A DNA stretch of 10,047 nt from Mariprofundaceae bacterium (GTDB lineage Bacteria; Pseudomonadota; Zetaproteobacteria; Mariprofundales; Mariprofundaceae): assembly GCA_027075825.1 (NCBI GenBank), contig JALSZZ010000216.1:1-10047 (forward strand). Reading direction: 5' to 3'. Every line of letters begins with the position of its first letter. Position 1 is the first letter of the stretch. The position numbers and the translations under genes were made by a program. Below the pieces are notes generated by a model. It was not told the DNA's origin, did not search any database, and was given only the letters and a program-made list of their open reading frames with translations. Shown here in pieces: positions 6,903-10,047 of the stretch.

Positions 6903-8240
6903 TCAAGCAAAAGCCGTGCCGTCTTCAAAAAGTTTCAGCTTGTTTCGTAATGTTCTGATGCTGATCCCCAGCAGGCGTGCCGCCTCGGTCCGATTGCCTT
7001 TGACATGCTCCAGCGTTTCCTGAATAAGCGCCCGTTCCATATCACGAATGGTCATCCCGGCATGCACATCAAGCCCCCCCGTATCGCCGGCAGGTTTTGC
7101 CACCCTGGGGAATGTCAATTCATTGACGCCTATATTTCTTCCCGGATGCAAAAGCGTCAGTCGATGCATCATATTTTCAAGCTCCCTGACATTGCCCGGC
7201 CAGCTGTATGCCATCATCGCCGCCATTGCCGAAGCATCCAGCGAAGGGGTATCCACGCCATATTCATCGGCAAATTTCTCCAGGAAATGCTGCGCCAGAA
7301 ATTCAATGTCTTTCGGTCGCTGCCGCAAGGGAGGCAGAGACACTGATACAACATTCAGACGAAAATAAAGATCCTCCCGGAATTCCCCCTTCTCAATGCT
7401 TTTGACAATATCCCGATTGCTTGTGGCAATAATGCGAACATTGACGGAAACCGGTACTCTCCCCCCGACCCGATCAACCTCTCCTTCTTGCAGAACACGC
7501 AGCAGCTTGGCCTGTAAATGAATGGGCATTTCAGTAATTTCATCAAGCAACAGCGTTCCGTTATGTGCCAGCTCGAACTTGCCCGGGCGACTTTCCGAAG
7601 CGCCTGTAAATGCCCCTTTTTCATGTCCGAACAGTTCAGACTCCAGCACACCTTCGGGAATGGCCGCACAATTGACACCGAGGAATGTTTCATTGCTTCG
7701 ATCCGAGCATTGGTGAATGAAGCGCGCAATGCGCTCCTTACCGGTACCCGATTCCCCGGTAACCAGCACAGAGGCTCTGGACGCGGCAATCAATGCAGCC
7801 TGATCCAGCAACCGAATCGTTTCGATGTCCCGGGTCAGAAACTCCTGATGACCATGCTGTCGCGACAACGACATTCTGGTTAACGAGCGTGTATGCGAAA
7901 ACTGCCGAAAATAACTGGGCAATACTTCATCAGGTACAGGGAACAAACGATAGTCAATAATTCCCAGCTTCATCATTTCGGCGGCCCGCTCCGAGTCACC
8001 CTGACTGGACAGTACGACAATCTGCTGTCGCGGATTGTTCTCAAAAATTTTCTTCAATTGCCCGATTGCCATGGGAGAATCCCAAAGGAAAATCAAGCCG
8101 TCTTCCCCGAAATCCATCCCTTCCACAAACCGCTCAATAACTTCTACCGGGATAGCGTCATATTTATTTTGTAAAAGTGCCAGAAACTCATCAGCGTGCT
8201 GTCGTGGAAAACCGACAAACCAACAACATGCAGGCGTCAT
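6903..8240 (-). CDS. flbD: Sigma-54-dependent flagellar transcriptional activator, FlbD/FlrC-like
   Basis: A 445-residue bacterial enhancer-binding protein. Residues 1-110 look like a receiver fold, but no acidic pair follows the first strand (CCWFVGFP), and the usual Lys of strand 5 is replaced (LFPVP, 99-103). Only D54 sits where a phospho-acceptor would be. The AAA+ domain is complete: Walker A GESGTGKE (162-169), sigma-54 contact loop GAFTGA (209-214), Walker B LLLDEI (230-235), [10 protein letters not shown] (287-296) and WPGNVREL (347-354). The C-terminus carries a Fis-type helix-turn-helix (about 414-438, [21 protein letters not shown]) that closely resembles FlbD and FlrC. It should bind enhancer sites and drive sigma-54 RNA polymerase at flagellar promoters. 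The ATG at 8240 has AAGGAG eight bases upstream and overlaps the TPR gene stop. FleQ is a less likely identity because of the helix-turn-helix. No sensor kinase gene is present in the window. Confidence 0.9.
   Translation of the reverse strand: MTPACCWFVGFPRQHADEFLALLQNKYDAIPVEVIERFVEGMDFGEDGLIFLWDSPMAIGQLKKIFENNPRQQIVVLSSQGDSERAAEMMKLGIIDYRLFPVPDEVLPSYFRQFSHTRSLTRMSLSRQHGHQEFLTRDIETIRLLDQAALIAASRASVLVTGESGTGKERIARFIHQCSDRSNETFLGVNCAAIPEGVLESELFGHEKGAFTGASESRPGKFELAHNGTLLLDEITEMPIHLQAKLLRVLQEGEVDRVGGRVPVSVNVRIIATSNRDIVKSIEKGEFREDLYFRLNVVSVSLPPLRQRPKDIEFLAQHFLEKFADEYGVDTPSLDASAMAAMMAYSWPGNVRELENMMHRLTLLHPGRNIGVNELTFPRVAKPAGDTGGLDVHAGMTIRDMERALIQETLEHVKGNRTEAARLLGISIRTLRNKLKLFEDGTAFA
6904..6921 (-). 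promoter_or_regulatory. Predicted sigma-54 (-24/-12) promoter for the flgB operon
   Basis: Reading the minus strand, bases 6921-6906 are CGGCACGGCTTTTGCT, against the consensus TGGCACG-N4-TTGCW. The invariant GG (6920-6919) and GC (6908-6907) are exactly ten bases apart; the only consensus mismatch is the leading T. The element lies within the last codons of the activator gene (residues 440-445, DGTAFA) and points towards flgB. The expected transcription start is near 6895, giving a leader of only about 12 bases that begins just before the GGGAGG ribosome site. The sequence match is direct; its use as a promoter is inferred from the adjacent sigma-54 activator and flagellar operon. Confidence 0.75.
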
Positions 8241-10047
8241 GGGCGATACTCCTTTAAACGTTTGGCCACATGCTCTGCCAGTTCCAGCCTGGCCAGTAAT
8301 GCATAACGGGATGATGATTTCTTCTCGACCAGCGACCTCAGCTTCGCTTCTGCGCTGCGCACCTCCCCCGCATACATCTGGGCCACTGCAGAATGGTATA
8401 TCCAGGCATCATCTCTCGACACCTCGGGAATAGCCTCATAAAGACGGACAGCATTTACATACTCTCCCCCTTTCAGCCAGACCGTTGCCTGTTCATACAA
8501 TGCGTGATTCCGCACTTCATCTGTTTTCGCCAGTTTCAGAACCCTGGACCAGGCCTCGGCCGCCCGATTCCATTGTTCAAGATCTGCCGACAACTCGGCC
8601 TGCGTCATCCAGTATTCAAGACGTGTTTCCTCATCAAGGGACAACACCTTAACCTGTTTGAGCACCTGAAATGCCTGTGCGGCATCTCCGCGCCCGACAT
8701 ACATCCGGGCTGCCGTGATCAATAATTCCGGGCGATAAATCGTACTTTCGTGCTGGGCAAGCCAGGACATGATTTTATTGACCCCATCGGCATCATTCCG
8801 TTTGAGCCAGATTCTGGCCCGCTCCAGAAAGTTCCGGTCAGCCCAAAGGCTGCCCGAACTTTTCTGCTCAACGCTCTTAAGAAGATCTTCTGCCTGCCCT
8901 AAAAGGCCCATATCCGCATAGGCCAATGCCACGCCTGTTGCCACCTGCAACTCCCGACTGCTGCCAGTGCGAAACAGACCGAATTTTTTCCATATGGTAA
9001 TTGCCTGAACATTGCTGCCGTTGCCAATATAATATTCAAGCGATGAAAGAAAGGCATCCCGCCCTTTCGTTCGGCCTATATCCCTGAATGGCGCAACATC
9101 GGATTCAGCAACCAGCGCGAAATGCATCAGTGCCGGCAGCATGTAACGCTTATCCTTTTGGGCCAGGCGCGCATACAAAATAGCCTGATCCAAAGCAGCC
9201 TCAATTTCGATATCCGTTAACTGATTGTCTTTCTCCACCCTGTATATGGAACGAAGCACCGGTATCAGGCGGCTTTCCTCATTCACATCTGCATACTCCA
9301 CCATCAGACCACGCAGAAAAGCCTTCTTGCCGAGCGGCATATCCGGATGCCGCTCGGCAAGCACGGCATAGACAAACTGTGCCTTTTTATTCATCCCCAG
9401 ACGATGCAAGACATCCCCGTATATCAGGTTGACATAGGGAACCTCGTCCTCTTCGACATATAAAGAAAGAAAATCTTCAACTTTCTGCAGTACATCTTTC
9501 GCATGTCCATTGCGGGCCCAGATGCGAATCACTGCATAAAAAAGAAAAGGGTCTTTCTCAACAATTTGCTTGCCATCAGCCCATGCCTTCTGCGCATATT
9601 CGAATGCCTTTCCCGGGTTCCTGCGCGCGTTCACAAGAGCCTCAAAGACTTCAATTTGCACTTTCTGGTCTGGAGTCTTGCCTCCCAGAAGAACTGCCTT
9701 TAATACATATCGCTCTGCGGCCTCCGGCTCATCCCTCTCCAGATATATCCTTGCAATCAGCAGAATTGCATCCCGTGCGTAAGGGCCGGATGGATAACGC
9801 CTGAGCAATTCGGCTGCGGTTTCGATAGCTCTTTTTTGTTTTTCGGCTTTCCATTCGATCCAGGCCATCTTCCATAGCCAGGCCTCCCTGTCGATGCGCT
9901 CGGGGAATTCCCGTAAAATAGCGGCAAACGCCTCCTCAACAGGCTGTATATCATCAAATTCATGCAGTGAAGCCCGCAAATATTCTGTTTCGAAAATGAA
10001 AAACAGGAGATCATAGCGCTGTTCATCATCCGGCGTTTTCTTCAACA
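8237..10047 (-). CDS. TPR-repeat protein upstream of flagellar activator (5' partial)
   Basis: At least 602 residues are visible, and the reading frame runs off the window edge without a stop. The first visible start-like codon is a TTG at 10045 with no visible ribosome site, so the true start, and any signal peptide, probably lies upstream. The protein is almost entirely helical, with degenerate tetratricopeptide-like hairpins. Clear examples are near residues 52-83, 89-118, 372-392 (AYADMGLLGQAEDLL), 442-466 (ARMYVGRGDAAQAF), 478-505, 516-538 and 550-573. No catalytic motif is visible. TPR arrays usually serve as protein-binding scaffolds; the partner here is unknown. Its stop overlaps the start of the sigma-54 activator gene (ATGA), so the two are co-translated, and a role in flagellar assembly or in controlling that activator is an inference from position only. 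I do not recognise a named family. Confidence 0.85.
   Translation of the reverse strand, partial: LKKTPDDEQRYDLLFFIFETEYLRASLHEFDDIQPVEEAFAAILREFPERIDREAWLWKMAWIEWKAEKQKRAIETAAELLRRYPSGPYARDAILLIARIYLERDEPEAAERYVLKAVLLGGKTPDQKVQIEVFEALVNARRNPGKAFEYAQKAWADGKQIVEKDPFLFYAVIRIWARNGHAKDVLQKVEDFLSLYVEEDEVPYVNLIYGDVLHRLGMNKKAQFVYAVLAERHPDMPLGKKAFLRGLMVEYADVNEESRLIPVLRSIYRVEKDNQLTDIEIEAALDQAILYARLAQKDKRYMLPALMHFALVAESDVAPFRDIGRTKGRDAFLSSLEYYIGNGSNVQAITIWKKFGLFRTGSSRELQVATGVALAYADMGLLGQAEDLLKSVEQKSSGSLWADRNFLERARIWLKRNDADGVNKIMSWLAQHESTIYRPELLITAARMYVGRGDAAQAFQVLKQVKVLSLDEETRLEYWMTQAELSADLEQWNRAAEAWSRVLKLAKTDEVRNHALYEQATVWLKGGEYVNAVRLYEAIPEVSRDDAWIYHSAVAQMYAGEVRSAEAKLRSLVEKKSSSRYALLARLELAEHVAKRLKEYRP

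Noticed and set aside
10043..10045. The TTG at 10045 as the genuine start of the TPR gene.
   Set aside because: The frame is still open at the window edge and no ribosome site can be seen, so the gene is better treated as 5' partial.

Overview
This window is a flagellar export and basal-body gene cluster. Every gene reads on the minus strand, so the biological order runs from high to low coordinates. The order is: a large TPR-repeat protein (its 5' end lies beyond the window), a sigma-54-dependent activator of the FlbD/FlrC type, flgB, flgC, fliE, fliF, fliG, fliH, fliI, fliJ, and a MotE-like exported protein carrying an MgtE_N-type domain. The sequence suggests a Gram-negative flagellated bacterium. 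The joined order flgBC-fliEFGHIJ, a sigma-54 flagellar regulator beside it, and a MotE/MgtE_N protein after fliJ are more typical of deep-branching proteobacterial groups (for example Zetaproteobacteria or former Deltaproteobacteria) than of enteric bacteria, where flgBC and fliE-J are separate. The exact lineage is a guess.

Layout. Positions 8237-10047 encode the TPR protein, which overlaps the activator gene by 4 bp (ATGA). The activator (6903-8240) has a degenerate receiver-like N-terminus, a complete AAA+ sigma-54 activation domain with GAFTGA, and a Fis-type helix-turn-helix. Its last codons contain a well-formed -24/-12 sigma-54 promoter pointing at flgB, whose start lies 19 bp beyond the activator stop. 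From flgB to the motE-like gene the genes are packed with 3-18 bp gaps or 1-8 bp overlaps. Two junctions (fliH/fliI and fliI/fliJ) use a GTGA stop/start, so this is almost certainly one transcript with translational coupling.

How the genes work together. FlgB and FlgC are proximal rod subunits and FliE joins the rod to the MS ring. FliF forms the MS ring and export-gate housing, and FliG is the rotor switch protein that meets the stator. FliH, FliI and FliJ are the stator-stalk regulator, ATPase and central stalk of the flagellar type III export machine. The MotE-like protein probably acts in the cell envelope near the motor. The sigma-54 activator is the likely switch for the rod/ring/export operon directly downstream of it.

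I see no mobile element, CRISPR array, RNA gene or intergenic stretch over 300 bp. The window is a largely conventional flagellar operon. The points most worth a second look are the promoter embedded in the activator's stop region, the non-canonical receiver domain, the uncharacterised TPR protein coupled to the activator, and the envelope protein at the operon's end.
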